Below the pieces are notes generated by a model, which saw nothing but the letters and a program-made list of their open reading frames with translations, did not search any database and was not told the DNA's origin. A DNA stretch of 18,714 nucleotides from DATDCY01 sp031406795 [NCBI: Candidatus Rokuibacteriota bacterium] (GTDB lineage Bacteria > JAUVQV01), in contig JANOHV010000041.1 of assembly GCA_031406795.1 (NCBI GenBank), forward strand, positions 1-18,714. Direction: 5' to 3'. Position numbers and translations under genes: made by a program. Positions 1 through 6,376 of this stretch are shown piece by piece. The first letter of the stretch is position 1; each line of letters opens with the position of its first letter.

Positions 1-92
1 TTGCGCTCCTCGTGCCTGCCTGCGACGTACGCTCGTACGTCTCGGCATGCGCTCGTCGCGCGCCTTGCAGCTGAACCCTTCTGAGCAGTCTG
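1..92. repeat. Partial long palindromic repeat, copy D (cut by window edge)
   Basis: This is the right-hand part of a repeat whose complete relative lies at 13527-13664. Reading + here against the reverse complement of that copy, the segments CGCGCGCCTTGCA, CTG.ACC.TT and TGAGC.G.CTG align in the same order. The left arm would lie outside the window, so the palindrome itself cannot be confirmed for this copy. It ends about 5 bases before the preferred GTG start of the lipoprotein gene, so it supplies that gene's upstream region. An ATG at 47 lies inside the repeat and is therefore a poor start candidate. Confidence 0.6.
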
Positions 93-97
93 CCGGG

Positions 98-979
98 GTG
101 AAGGTACGATCGGCCGCGCTAGGTGCCGTCGCCTTGACCGCAGTTGTGCTGGCGGGGACCGGATGCGCCCACGGCGGCCGTCCGATCGAGCGCGAGATCG
201 TCTGGCAAGGCCGGGTCCTGGTCCGGGAGGACGTCTTGATCGGCACCGGCGAGCGGCTCGTCATCCGGCCCGGGACCGAGGTGGTGTTCGCATTTCGGGA
301 TGACGATGGGGACGGCGCGGGCGACGCCCGGATCACGGTCAAGGGGGTCGTGCGCGCCATCGGCACGGCTGCCGCCCCGATCCTCTTCGCGGCAGAGCGT
401 GAAGGGGCAACCCCGGGCTGGAACGAGATCCTGATCGAGGACGCGGCACGGGCGGATTTCGCCTGGAGCCGCTTCGTCGACGCCCAGCAGGCGGTACACG
501 CGCATCGGACGCCGCTGTCGATAGAGGGCTGCCGCTTCGAGCGCAATGGCATCGCGGTCAGGTTTACCGGCGACCCGGTCGCGATTCGTCGCAATCGGTT
601 CGTCGGCAACGGAACCGCAATCCGCTACTTCGAGAGCAGCCCGGTGGTGGAGGCGAATGAATTCGAGGGTAACGCCACCGCGGTTTTCGTGCGCGAGGGC
701 TCGCCCCGAAGCGTCGTGACCGGAAACAACTTTTTCATGAGCATCGACTATCACCTCAAGCTCGGCGAGTCGCAGGCCGCCGATGTGGACGCACGCGACA
801 ACTGGTGGGGCACCGACCGGCGCGAAGCGATCGAGCGGCTGATCTTCGACCGCGAGGATGTCGAATACCTCGGCCGGGTGCGGTATGATCCGCCCGCGCC
901 CGCGCCGCGCGGCGGGGCGGAACTGAAGGCCGCCCCCCCAGGGACAGGAAAGGGCGATCGGGACCATGGAAATGAGTGA
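98..979 (+). CDS. Right-handed beta-helix (NosD-like) lipoprotein
   Basis: From GTG 98 the protein has 293 residues. It begins with a lipoprotein-type signal: MKVR, a hydrophobic stretch (about residues 5-19) and the lipobox-like LAGTGC with Cys23. Gly at -3 is tolerated rather than ideal. The middle (about residues 120-230) is a series of short beta-strand turns ending in Asn-rich steps (CRFERNG, NRFVGNG, NEFEGN, NNFF), the pattern of right-handed parallel beta-helices of the NosD/pectate-lyase type. The C-terminus is a Pro/Ala/Gly-rich tail. I infer an anchored periplasmic or outer-membrane beta-helix protein; its ligand cannot be read from sequence. The reading frame is open back to ATG 47, but that start would put repeat-derived residues before the signal peptide. 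The 3' end overlaps the PqqD-like gene by 14 bases, which suggests one operon with the radical SAM genes. Confidence 0.75.
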   Translation: MKVRSAALGAVALTAVVLAGTGCAHGGRPIEREIVWQGRVLVREDVLIGTGERLVIRPGTEVVFAFRDDDGDGAGDARITVKGVVRAIGTAAAPILFAAEREGATPGWNEILIEDAARADFAWSRFVDAQQAVHAHRTPLSIEGCRFERNGIAVRFTGDPVAIRRNRFVGNGTAIRYFESSPVVEANEFEGNATAVFVREGSPRSVVTGNNFFMSIDYHLKLGESQAADVDARDNWWGTDRREAIERLIFDREDVEYLGRVRYDPPAPAPRGGAELKAAPPGTGKGDRDHGNE

Positions 980-1289
980 ACGCTACCGGCGACGTCCGGG
1001 ACTCCCCTGGCGGGAAGAGCCTGAGGCGGCACGCGACGCGCTTGCCGCGCTCGAGGAGGGCCGCGATGCGGGCGGGGACGGGACGCTGCTCGTTGTCGAA
1101 CGCGGACGGATCACCGAACTCAACATCCTCGGCGGCGAAATCTGGAAACTCTGCGACGGCACCCGCGACGTCGGCGCGATCGTCGAGGAGCTGCTCCCGC
1201 GTTTCGAGGTCGGACGGGAAGAACTCGAGAGCGACGTCGGCGAATTCCTCGCGGACCTCGTCGCCCGCGGCTGGGTGGTGCCGGCGTGA
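966..1289 (+). CDS. PqqD-like peptide-recognition protein (GeoRSP system)
   Basis: This is a 107-residue protein with the PqqD fold signature. A hydrophobic beta-strand segment (TLLVVERGRITELNILGGEIW, about residues 39-59) is followed by a winged-helix-like part (LCDGTRDVGAIVEELLPRF, about 60-79; then EELESDVGEFLADLVARGWV). PqqD-family proteins are RiPP recognition elements that hold the leader of a substrate peptide for a radical SAM partner. The gene sits directly before a radical SAM/SPASM gene, with a GTGA overlap, and a SPASM-only gene follows. This order matches what I remember as the GeoRSP (Geobacter radical SAM/SPASM/PqqD) system, whose substrate is, to my knowledge, not established. 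AGGAAAGGG precedes ATG 966; ATG 972 is an alternative start. It overlaps the end of the lipoprotein gene. Confidence 0.85.
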   Translation: MEMSERYRRRPGLPWREEPEAARDALAALEEGRDAGGDGTLLVVERGRITELNILGGEIWKLCDGTRDVGAIVEELLPRFEVGREELESDVGEFLADLVARGWVVPA

Positions 1290-2299
1290 GCGCGCCGGAC
1301 AAGATCTACTCGGCGCCGCTGCTGGTGAACTGGAGCTTGAACTACAGCTGCAACTTCAGCTGTGAGCACTGCTATTCGCGCTTCGAGAAGGCGGAAGAGC
1401 TGCCGGCCGACCAGGTGCTCGAGGCCGGCCGCCGCCTCGCCAGGGCCGGCGTGCTTTTCGCCAATTTCGGCGGCGGCGAACCGCTGCTGCGCCGCGACCT
1501 GCTGCCCGTTTCCCGGGAGCTGAGCGCGCAGGGTCTCTCGCTCTCGATGAACTCCAACGGCTGGCTGCTTGACGAGGCCGCCGCGGCGGGGTTGCGGGAC
1601 GCCGGCTTCGTGAGCGTCGGCCTCTCGCTCGACAGCCATCGCCCGGAGGTGCACGACCGCTTCCGCAACCGGCCGGGGAGCTTCGACCGGGTCGTCGCCG
1701 CCGCCGGGCACCTGGTGCGCGCCGGGGTCAAGCTGACGATCTCGACGGTTGTCTGCCGGATCAACCACCAGGAACTCACGCCGCTGCTCGAACTGGCCAA
1801 GCGCCTCGGCGCGGCCCAGGTCTACCTGCATAACTTCAAGTGCAGCGGCAAGGGGATGGAGCACCGCTTCGAGCTGGATCTGGAGCCGCTCGAATGGCGC
1901 GACTTCTACCGCGAGGCGCTCGCGTTCGCGGCGAACCCGTCCTACCCGGAGATCTCCTTCGACGACCCGATCCTCGCCTCGCTGGGCGCCCGCGACGCCG
2001 AACACGGCATCCCGGGGTCGACCTGCGGCAAGCTCTCGCTGCACCTGCGCCCGAACGGCGACATCACCCCCTGCGGGTTCATTCCGCTCGTGCTGGGCAA
2101 TATCCTGCGCGACGATCTGCCGACGCTCTGGCGCGAGTCGCCGGTGCTCGAGCAGATGCGCCACAAGACCGCGAAGGGCAAGTGCACCGCCTGCGGCCAC
2201 TATGCCGCGTGCCTGGGCGGCTGCACCGCGCGGGCTTTCGCCGTCAGTGGCGACCTCAACGCCCCCGACCCGCACTGCTGGGAGAACCCCTGCGGGTGA
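1286..2299 (+). CDS. Radical SAM/SPASM maturase (GeoRSP-type)
   Basis: This is a 337-residue enzyme. The radical SAM cluster motif CX3CX2C is C22-C26-C29 (CNFSCEHC). It is followed by a GGGEPLLR segment (about residues 66-73) that fits the SAM-binding glycine motif. The C-terminal SPASM domain is complete. C247-X10-G-X4-C263 is followed by CTACGHYAACLGGC (C-X2-C-X5-C-X3-C) and final DPHC and ENPC cysteines, enough for two auxiliary Fe-S clusters. Relatives (PqqE, AnSME, MftC types) act on peptides or proteins in the cytoplasm. GTG 1286 overlaps the preceding TGA (GTGA), and the gene ends in another GTGA overlap with the SPASM-only gene, so the three should be translated together. The adjacent PqqD-like protein indicates a peptide substrate, but none is visible here. 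Confidence 0.9.
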   Translation: MSAPDKIYSAPLLVNWSLNYSCNFSCEHCYSRFEKAEELPADQVLEAGRRLARAGVLFANFGGGEPLLRRDLLPVSRELSAQGLSLSMNSNGWLLDEAAAAGLRDAGFVSVGLSLDSHRPEVHDRFRNRPGSFDRVVAAAGHLVRAGVKLTISTVVCRINHQELTPLLELAKRLGAAQVYLHNFKCSGKGMEHRFELDLEPLEWRDFYREALAFAANPSYPEISFDDPILASLGARDAEHGIPGSTCGKLSLHLRPNGDITPCGFIPLVLGNILRDDLPTLWRESPVLEQMRHKTAKGKCTACGHYAACLGGCTARAFAVSGDLNAPDPHCWENPCG

Positions 2300-3231
2300 A
2301 GAAGTTCGCCGCGCCGCTGCGGCTGACCTGGGATTGGGCCTGGCCGCCGATCGCGCACGCCGGCGCGCCGCCCGGCCGGCCGGAGCCGGAGTTGGTCCGG
2401 GCGATCGGCGCCGAGATCGTCGGCTCCCGCGTCCTGATGCTCGAAATCGGGTACCCGGACCCGCAGGACCTGCTCTCGGGCGAATTGGCTGCGGCTCTGG
2501 CGGGGTTCGAAGGGAGCCTCTCCCTCGTGTTGTCGCCGGCCGCCGCCGCGCTCCTCGCCGATGGAAGGCTGTGCGAGGCACTGGGGGCCGAGGAGGTCTG
2601 GTTGGATGCGACTCCGGGCGCCGGAGCGATTCCCCCGGGGCTCGAAGCGTGGCCGGCACAGCGATTCTATCTCACTGCCGGCAACTTCGAGGCGGTGGCC
2701 TCGGGAATCGAGCGCGCGGTGGCTGCCGGCGCCACGGCGATCTCGCTACCGAATCTGCCGCTTTTCGGGGAAGTGCTGCGCGACGCCGGGCAGGCGACCC
2801 CGGACATCGATCAGCTCACGAGGCTGGCCGGCCGGATCGTCGCCGCGCTCCAGGGCCGTCCCGCTATCGATCTGCGCGTGCATCACTATGGTCTGTGCCA
2901 GGCGCTGCGCGAGGCCGGCGTGCAACCGCACGGCGAAGGATCGCCGGGCGCCGGGTGCCAGGCCGGCGGCGCGCTGGCGTACATCGATCCCGCGGGGGTC
3001 CTTTACCCGTGCGCCTCGCTGCCCGTCCCGCTGGCACGCGTGGGCACCGGGGCCATCACGGAGGCCTGGGCGGGTCCGTTGCTCGCGGCGCTGCGCGAAG
3101 GGATCGCCCGCATGCCACCGAAGTGCGCCGCCTGCCCGGTCGAGCCGACCTGCCGGGGCGGCTGCCGCGGCTGGGCGCACTATCTGGCCGCAGACTGGAG
3201 CGCCATCGGACCCGACTGCACGAGACCGTAG
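2296..3231 (+). CDS. SPASM-domain partner protein lacking the radical SAM motif (GeoRSP-type)
   Basis: This is a 311-residue protein from GTG 2296, which overlaps the TGA of the preceding gene. The reading frame extends further upstream, but only antiparallel to the real radical SAM gene's frame, so the coupled GTG is preferred. The first 210 residues resemble a barrel-like region (alternating AAALAGF, SLVLSP and ATAISLPNLP segments) but contain no CX3CX2C. The C-terminus is a textbook SPASM domain: C221-X12-G-X4-C239, then C277-X2-C280-X5-C286-X3-C290 and C308. I infer a catalytically degenerate radical SAM relative that carries auxiliary Fe-S clusters and works with the upstream enzyme, as in GeoRSP trios. 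The precise role is unknown. Confidence 0.85.
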   Translation: MKKFAAPLRLTWDWAWPPIAHAGAPPGRPEPELVRAIGAEIVGSRVLMLEIGYPDPQDLLSGELAAALAGFEGSLSLVLSPAAAALLADGRLCEALGAEEVWLDATPGAGAIPPGLEAWPAQRFYLTAGNFEAVASGIERAVAAGATAISLPNLPLFGEVLRDAGQATPDIDQLTRLAGRIVAALQGRPAIDLRVHHYGLCQALREAGVQPHGEGSPGAGCQAGGALAYIDPAGVLYPCASLPVPLARVGTGAITEAWAGPLLAALREGIARMPPKCAACPVEPTCRGGCRGWAHYLAADWSAIGPDCTRP

Positions 3232-3250
3232 GCGCTTCGGGGCGAGGGGA

Positions 3251-3259
3251 TGCTATACT
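3251..3259 (+). promoter_or_regulatory. Extended -10 promoter of the yqhA-like gene
   Basis: TGCTATACT gives an extended -10 (TG at 3251-3252, TATACT at 3254-3259). No good -35 hexamer is seen 16-18 bases upstream, which an extended -10 can tolerate. Only 8 bases separate the -10 from ATG 3268, so the transcript would start at or within about 2 bases of the start codon. Confidence 0.55.
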
Positions 3260-3267
3260 GACGTCCC

Positions 3268-3723
3268 ATGTTGAAAACCCTGCTGGAAAAGAGCCGCTAT
3301 CTGGTGGTGATCGCCGTGCTCGCCTCCCTGGCGGCGGCGCTCGGCGCCTTCGGGTGGGGTGCCTTCAAGACCTGGCACGCGATCGGCTTTCTCTTCGAGA
3401 GCGGCGGCAAGGACCCGCTTGGGGCGATCAAGTTCATCGAGTTGATGGACGCCTTCCTGATCGCCACCGCGCTGCTGATTTTCGCCATCGGTCTCTACGA
3501 ACTCTTCATCGAGGACATCGCGATGCCCGCGTGGCTCGAGGTGCGCTCGCTCCACGATCTCAAGGCCAAACTGGCGAGCGTCATCGTGCTGGTGCTGGCC
3601 GTGAACTTTCTCTCGCACCTCGCCGAGTGGAAGGACGCCCGCGAAACCCTGGAGTTCGGTCTCGCGGTGACGGTCGTCTCGGCGGCGCTCATCGCCTTCG
3701 GGCACTTCGGCGGGAAGGATTGA
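3268..3723 (+). CDS. YqhA-family (UPF0114) inner-membrane protein
   Basis: This is a 151-residue protein with hydrophobic segments at about residues 10-30, 65-85, 105-118 and 130-146. The start MLKTLLEKSRYLVVIAV and the middle FIELMDAFLIATALLIFAIGLYELFI are strong matches to the UPF0114/YqhA family, and the length is typical. Function is not established; it is a small integral membrane protein. No Shine-Dalgarno precedes the ATG, and the -10 element lies directly upstream, so the mRNA may be leaderless. ribF follows after 13 bases and probably shares the transcript. Confidence 0.85.
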   Translation: MLKTLLEKSRYLVVIAVLASLAAALGAFGWGAFKTWHAIGFLFESGGKDPLGAIKFIELMDAFLIATALLIFAIGLYELFIEDIAMPAWLEVRSLHDLKAKLASVIVLVLAVNFLSHLAEWKDARETLEFGLAVTVVSAALIAFGHFGGKD

Positions 3724-3736
3724 GAGGGCGTCGCCG

Positions 3737-4669
3737 ATGATCGTGACTCGCGACGTGCGCGAAATCCCGGCGCAGTGCGCCCGCCCGGTCGTGGCGCTCG
3801 GCAAGTTCGACGGCGTCCACCGCGGGCACGCCAAGTTGCTTGCCGCCGTGCGCCGGTTGTCGCACCGCGACGGCGCGCCGTCGATGGCGGTGACGTTCGA
3901 CGTCCACCCCGACAGCCTGCTGCGGCCGCACCAGGTCCCGCCGGTGCTCACGACGATCGAGGAGAAGACGGCCGCCATCGAGGCGGCGGGGATCGACTGT
4001 CTGCTCTATCTGGAGTTCACGCCCGCGTTCGCCCGCCTTACGGCGCTGGAGTTCGCCCGCGACTTCCTCGGGGGACGCATCGGCGCGCGGATGGTCCTCG
4101 CGGGGGAGAATTTCCGCTTCGGCCGCAACCGCGGCGGCGACACGCAGATGCTCCGCCGCTGGGGGGGCAAGTTCGGCTTCGGCTTCCGCGCCGTGCCGCA
4201 GGCGACGGTTGCCGGCGAGCCGGTCTCCTCCACGCGCGTTCGCCGTGTCGTCGCCGCCGGCGAGATGCGGTTGGCCGCCGCGCTGCTCGGCCGGCCCTAC
4301 AGCATCGAGGGTGAGGTCGATCACGGGTTGAGTCGCGGCCGCGACCTCGGGGCGCCGACGGCGAACCTGCGCCTTCCGGGGAAGCTGCTCCCCCCGGACG
4401 GCGTCTATCTCGCGCGGGCCGCCATCGACGGCGGCGCAGCGCTGCCGACCATCGTCAATCTCGGGACGTCGCCGACCTTCGGCCCCGGCGAGCGCCGCCT
4501 CGAGGTCCACTTCCTCGACTTCTCCGGGGACCTCTACGGGCGTCGGGTGCGGGTCTTCTTCGAGCGCTACCTGCGGCAGGAAACCCGCTTTCCGAACGCT
4601 CAGGCTCTCGCCCGGCAGATCCGCCAGGACATCGCGCGCGCGGAGCGCCACTTCCGGTCCTCCCGGTGA
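3737..4669 (+). CDS. ribF: Bifunctional riboflavin kinase / FAD synthetase
   Basis: This 310-residue cytoplasmic enzyme converts riboflavin to FMN and FMN to FAD. The N-terminal FAD synthetase (nucleotidyltransferase) part has GKFDGVHRGH at residues 22-31, TFDVHP near 54 and SSTRVR near 164. The C-terminal riboflavin kinase part has GRGRDLGAPTANL-like residues (here SRGRDLGAPTANL near 200), PDGVY, NLGTSPTFG and EVHFLDFSGDLYG. Length and order are normal for RibF. A GAGAGGG sequence lies 8 bases before the ATG. The gene ends in a GTGA overlap with the downstream membrane-protein gene. Identity is firm. Confidence 0.96.
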   Translation: MIVTRDVREIPAQCARPVVALGKFDGVHRGHAKLLAAVRRLSHRDGAPSMAVTFDVHPDSLLRPHQVPPVLTTIEEKTAAIEAAGIDCLLYLEFTPAFARLTALEFARDFLGGRIGARMVLAGENFRFGRNRGGDTQMLRRWGGKFGFGFRAVPQATVAGEPVSSTRVRRVVAAGEMRLAAALLGRPYSIEGEVDHGLSRGRDLGAPTANLRLPGKLLPPDGVYLARAAIDGGAALPTIVNLGTSPTFGPGERRLEVHFLDFSGDLYGRRVRVFFERYLRQETRFPNAQALARQIRQDIARAERHFRSSR

Positions 4670-5661
4670 TCAAGCGCCTCGCGGCCGGGGTCGCGCTCGG
4701 CGCCTTCTTTCTCTGGCTGGCCCTGCGCAACGTGCACTTCAGCGAGATGACGGAGACCCTGCGTCGCGTGAGTCTGCCGGCGTTCGTGCTCTTCTGCCTG
4801 ATGCACATCGGCAGCCTCGGACTGCGGGCGCTGCGTTGGCGGCTCCTCGTGCGACCCCTGGCCGAGGTGCCGGTGAGCCGGATGCTGCCGCCCCTCGCGA
4901 TCGGCTTCATGGTCAACTTCCTGCTTCCCGGGCGCGCCGGCGAGTTCGTCCGCGCCTGGCTCTTCAGCCGCCGCGAGAACGTGAGCACGAGCGCGGTGTT
5001 TGCCACCGTGGTCGTCGAGCGGCTCTTCGACGGCCTGGCGATCATCTGTCTGCTCGCGCCCGCCCCCTTCCTGCTCGGCGCGGGGGATCCGGCGCTCCTG
5101 GCCAGGATTCGCTGGGCTGCCCTGCTGCTGCCCGTCGTCTATGTGGCGATTCTCACCGTGCTGATCCTGCTGAGCCACCACCGGCAAGCACTCGCCGTAT
5201 TCCTCTCCCGCCACCCGGTCGTCCTGCGCCGCCCGTTGCTCGCCCGCGTGGTGCACCTGGTCGAGCGTTTCTGCGAGGGACTCGGCGTGTTGCGTTCCTG
5301 GAGGGCGGTTGCCGGCACGGTCCTCTTCTCACTGCTGATCTGGGGCTGGGGGTCACTGGCCAACGCGCTGATGATGCGCGCCATCGGCCTTGACCTTCCC
5401 GGGTACGCGCCGATTTTCCTGATTGTTCTCCAGGGGTTCGGCGTACTGATCCCGACGCCCGGCTTCGTCGGGCCCTTCCAGTACGCGCACGTCGTGGCGC
5501 TCGGGGTTTACGGCGTCCCGGAGGCCGTCGCCATCTCGCTGGCACTGCTGATTCACGCGGGGCTCTTCATCGCGGTCCTTGCGCCCGGCTTCTGGTACGC
5601 CGCGCGCGAGCACCTCGGCCTCCGCGACCTCACCGTCGCCTCCCGCGGGGAAGACCGTTAG
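4666..5661 (+). CDS. LPG synthase / YbhN-like (UPF0104) integral membrane protein
   Basis: This is a 331-residue polytopic protein with about eight hydrophobic segments. GTG 4666 overlaps the ribF TGA. Conserved blocks of the lysylphosphatidylglycerol synthetase transmembrane/UPF0104 family are present: LPGRAGEFVRAWLF (about residues 86-99), an ATVVVERLFDGLAII stretch (about 109-123) and PTPGFVGPFQYAHV (about 264-277). The soluble aminoacyl-transfer domain of true MprF is absent, so this is a membrane-only family member. Such proteins have been linked to lipid or glycolipid handling, but the substrate cannot be told here. It is probably the last gene of the yqhA-ribF transcript; a palindromic repeat begins at its stop codon. 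Confidence 0.85.
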   Translation: MIKRLAAGVALGAFFLWLALRNVHFSEMTETLRRVSLPAFVLFCLMHIGSLGLRALRWRLLVRPLAEVPVSRMLPPLAIGFMVNFLLPGRAGEFVRAWLFSRRENVSTSAVFATVVVERLFDGLAIICLLAPAPFLLGAGDPALLARIRWAALLLPVVYVAILTVLILLSHHRQALAVFLSRHPVVLRRPLLARVVHLVERFCEGLGVLRSWRAVAGTVLFSLLIWGWGSLANALMMRAIGLDLPGYAPIFLIVLQGFGVLIPTPGFVGPFQYAHVVALGVYGVPEAVAISLALLIHAGLFIAVLAPGFWYAAREHLGLRDLTVASRGEDR

Positions 5662-5801
5662 CCCGGGTCGGCAGGGAGGCCCTGACGCGCCCCGGCGGCG
5701 TTGCGGGTCGGGCTGCTTGTGCGGTGTGCACCAGCACACCTCCGCGCACCCTTCCCGCTGCCTTGCCGGAACGCATCAGGACGCTCCCTGCCGACTCGGG
5801 C
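5661..5801. repeat. Long palindromic repeat, copy A
   Basis: This 141-bp imperfect palindrome has arms at 5661-5685 and 5776-5801. GCCCGGGTCGGCAGGGAG on the left pairs with the complement of CTCCCTGCCGACTCGGGC on the right, with one mismatch. The core (CGCCCCGGCGGCGTTG, GCTGCTTGTGCGGTGTGC, CAGCACACCTCCGCGC, CTGCCTTGCCGGAACG) recurs as its reverse complement at 9608-9760. The first base belongs to the TAG of the preceding gene. No transposase and no U-tract terminator were seen. Confidence 0.8.
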
Positions 5802-5890
5802 AGCACGTTCCCGGCGTTGCGGTGCGCGCTGCACGGCTGCCTCGCCAGGACGAAAAATCCCGCGCGTGACTGCCCGTGGGCAGCACGGTC
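5796..5890. repeat. Shorter palindromic repeat, copy A2
   Basis: This copy directly follows copy A. CGGGCAGCACG near 5797 is roughly complementary to the CGTGACTGCCCG region near 5865-5878. The reverse complement contains GATTTTTCGTCCTGGC and GAGGCAG, which line up with GATTTTTTCGTTCCGGC and AAGGCAG of copy B. It looks like a divergent, shortened member of the same family. Boundaries are approximate. Confidence 0.45.
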
Positions 5891-5905
5891 CCGTTTCACC
5901 GGGCC

Positions 5906-6024
5906 GGGCGGGAATGAATCCCGCCCCTACGAGCGTTCGGTTCCCGCCCCCGCGAACGTCTGGCTCCCGCCTCTACGAACGTCCGGTTCCCGGCCCGTGG
6001 TAGGGGAGGGGTTGATCCCCTCCC
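5906..6024. repeat. Paired G/C hairpin cassette 1 with 23-bp repeats inside
   Basis: Two inward-facing hairpins bound the segment. GGGCGGGA-atgaa-TCCCGCCC lies at 5906-5926, and GGGAGGGG-ttgat-CCCCTCCC at 6004-6024. Their outer bases read CCCCTAC and GTAGGGG, so the second is the inverted form of the first. Between them, three imperfect 23-bp units run head to tail at 5931-5953, 5954-5976 and 5977-5999, the last containing GAACGTCCGGTTCCCG. No gene is supported in this gap; the tatA promoter begins at 6060. Confidence 0.8.
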
Positions 6025-6059
6025 GCCGCCGGGTGACCGGCTGGAGGCCTGAAGGCGAC

Positions 6060-6088
6060 TTGCAATGGTGATGCCGACCCGATAGGAT
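6060..6088 (+). promoter_or_regulatory. Sigma-70-type promoter of tatA
   Basis: TTGCAA at 6060-6065 and TAGGAT at 6083-6088 are separated by 17 bases, close to the sigma-70 consensus. Transcription would start near 6095, giving a leader of about 20 bases that contains the tatA Shine-Dalgarno. Confidence 0.65.
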
Positions 6089-6100
6089 TCACCCTGGCAG

Positions 6101-6110
6101 AGGAGGTGAT
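6101..6110 (+). promoter_or_regulatory. Near-perfect ribosome binding site of tatA
   Basis: AGGAGGTGAT lies 5 bases before ATG 6116 and is complementary to the 16S rRNA 3' end over its full length. It is by far the strongest Shine-Dalgarno in the window and fixes the tatA start. It suggests the protein is made in large amounts, as expected for the pore-forming Tat subunit. Confidence 0.85.
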
Positions 6111-6115
6111 GAACC

Positions 6116-6313
6116 ATGTTTGGTATCGGCATGACCGAATTGCTGGTCGTCCTGGCCATTGTCCTGGTCATCTTCGGGGCCAATAAACTCCCCGAGATCG
6201 GCAAGGGGATGGGGCAGGCGATCGGCAACTTCAAGAAATCGATGAAGGAAGCCAACGAGATCGACATCACGCCCGAGAAGAAGAAGCTCGAGGGCGAGGA
6301 GAAGAAGTCCTAG
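6116..6313 (+). CDS. tatA: Sec-independent protein translocase subunit TatA/E
   Basis: This is a 65-residue protein. A short N-terminal transmembrane helix (about residues 6-21, [16 protein letters not shown]) is followed by the hinge [12 protein letters not shown] and an amphipathic helix ([16 protein letters not shown]), then a charged Lys/Glu tail. This is the standard TatA/TatE layout, and TatA is the oligomeric subunit of the Tat system that exports folded proteins, including cofactor-bearing ones. TatB is longer and usually lacks this exact hinge, so TatA/E is preferred. tatB and tatC are not adjacent. The next gene is moeA, 63 bases on; molybdoenzymes are classical Tat substrates, so the pairing may be functional, which is an inference. 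Confidence 0.93.
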   Translation: MFGIGMTELLVVLAIVLVIFGANKLPEIGKGMGQAIGNFKKSMKEANEIDITPEKKKLEGEEKKS

Positions 6314-6328
6314 CAACGCAATGACGGC

Positions 6329-6361
6329 CCGGTGCCGCGCCGCTGTCGGACGCGGCACCGG
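6329..6361 (+). terminator. Hairpin between tatA and moeA (possible attenuator)
   Basis: A perfect 11-bp stem, CCGGTGCCGCG (6329-6339) with CGCGGCACCGG (6351-6361), encloses an 11-nt loop. No U-tract follows, so intrinsic termination is doubtful. It may instead pause transcription, protect the tatA 3' end or reduce readthrough into moeA. It covers an in-frame GTG at 6332, which argues for ATG 6377 as the moeA start. Confidence 0.5.
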
Positions 6362-6376
6362 CGCCTCACCGGAATC

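Noticed and set aside
47-97. ATG 47 as the lipoprotein start
   Set aside because: It lies in the palindromic repeat and places 17 residues before an otherwise standard lipoprotein signal peptide; GTG 98 is better, though not proven.
1749-3740. 663-residue frame spanning the two SPASM genes
   Set aside because: It is Arg/Ala/Ser-rich in a frame other than those carrying the cysteine motifs, a GC-driven shadow.
5579-6071. Several short open frames in the gap after the flippase-like gene
   Set aside because: They run through palindromic and hairpin repeats, differ in composition from the genes, and have no ribosome sites or recognisable domains.
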